The position numbers and the translations under genes were made by a program. The notes below the pieces were generated by a model, which was not told the origin of the DNA, did no database searches, and saw only the letters and a list, made by a program, of their open reading frames with translations. Shown one piece after another: positions 55,084 through 55,179 of a DNA stretch of 55,179 nucleotides (position 1 is its first letter; every line of letters starts with the position of its first letter). Location of the stretch: assembly GCA_035304385.1 (NCBI GenBank), contig DATGQD010000038.1:1-55179 (forward strand), read 5' to 3'. The stretch is from ZC4RG29 sp035304385. Its GTDB lineage: Bacteria; Bacteroidota; Bacteroidia; Cytophagales; Cyclobacteriaceae.

Positions 55084-55179
55084 AAATCGGGATAAAGTTC
55101 GGTGTCATGAAATTTACCTGAATTAAGGGGAAGTTCCATCCCGGACTCACCCGTCACTTTATCGGATTTCGAAGGTCGC

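Noticed and set aside
1..55179. CRISPR arrays, tRNA, rRNA or insertion sequences
   Set aside because: No regularly spaced direct repeats with spacers, no tRNA or rRNA sequence and no transposase frame were seen.

Overview
The window looks like chromosome from a member of the Bacteroidota, probably a free-living Cytophagales (Chryseolinea-like) bacterium. The evidence is a SusC/SusD pair, a giant protein with a type IX secretion (YPNP) sorting domain, FtsX-type permeases, secreted glycosidases, TPR-type histidine kinases and several TAnnTTTG promoter elements of the Bacteroidota kind. GC content is around 50-53%. The order-level assignment is inference. No rRNA, tRNA, transposase, integrase or CRISPR array was seen.

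Left part (1-22.4 kb). A leftward gene of at least 2510 codons runs off the left edge. It encodes a secreted Thr/Asn/Gly-rich protein made of three diverged modules of roughly 890 residues followed by a T9SS sorting domain. Then come an AraC regulator, an NmrA-like NAD(P)-binding protein and two small ORFs. A signalling block follows: two divergent sigma-54 activators (one without a receiver, one with) and a TPR histidine kinase. A rightward run of small-molecule and stress genes comes next: two alpha/beta hydrolases, a peroxiredoxin overlapping a DsbA-like protein, two tandem ~100-residue paralogues, a GH16 lipoprotein, and a cupin with two AhpD-like proteins.

Middle (22-31 kb). A VOC protein and an FtsX/MacB-type permease lie on the minus strand. 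They are followed by a Gfo/Idh/MocA oxidoreductase, a flavin amine oxidase, a NagB-type deaminase, a beta-propeller/cytochrome c lipoprotein and a LacI regulator.

Secreted redox and uptake cluster (31.3-43.6 kb). This is the most interesting region. A redoxin with a His-rich tail lies divergent to SusC and SusD. Next is a cytochrome c fused to a type-2 copper monooxygenase fold in which every expected Cu ligand can be placed. Convergent to it are a vanadium haloperoxidase with all vanadate-pocket residues and, one base upstream, a 1120-residue CRTAC1-like double-propeller protein. All carry export signals. Together they suggest an envelope oxidative system linked to a TonB-dependent uptake pair; the substrate is unknown.

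Right part (43.8-55.2 kb). Here are a secreted esterase and GH43 glycosidase, a double PhnB/VOC protein, a PadR-permease pair overlapping by ATGA, an Asp-box propeller protein followed by a MoaD/ThiS-like protein ending in Gly-Gly, and a secreted six-hairpin-type glycosidase.

The intergenic spaces hold several hairpin and tandem-repeat elements, including one hairpin family present twice (about 30.1 and 46.3 kb).
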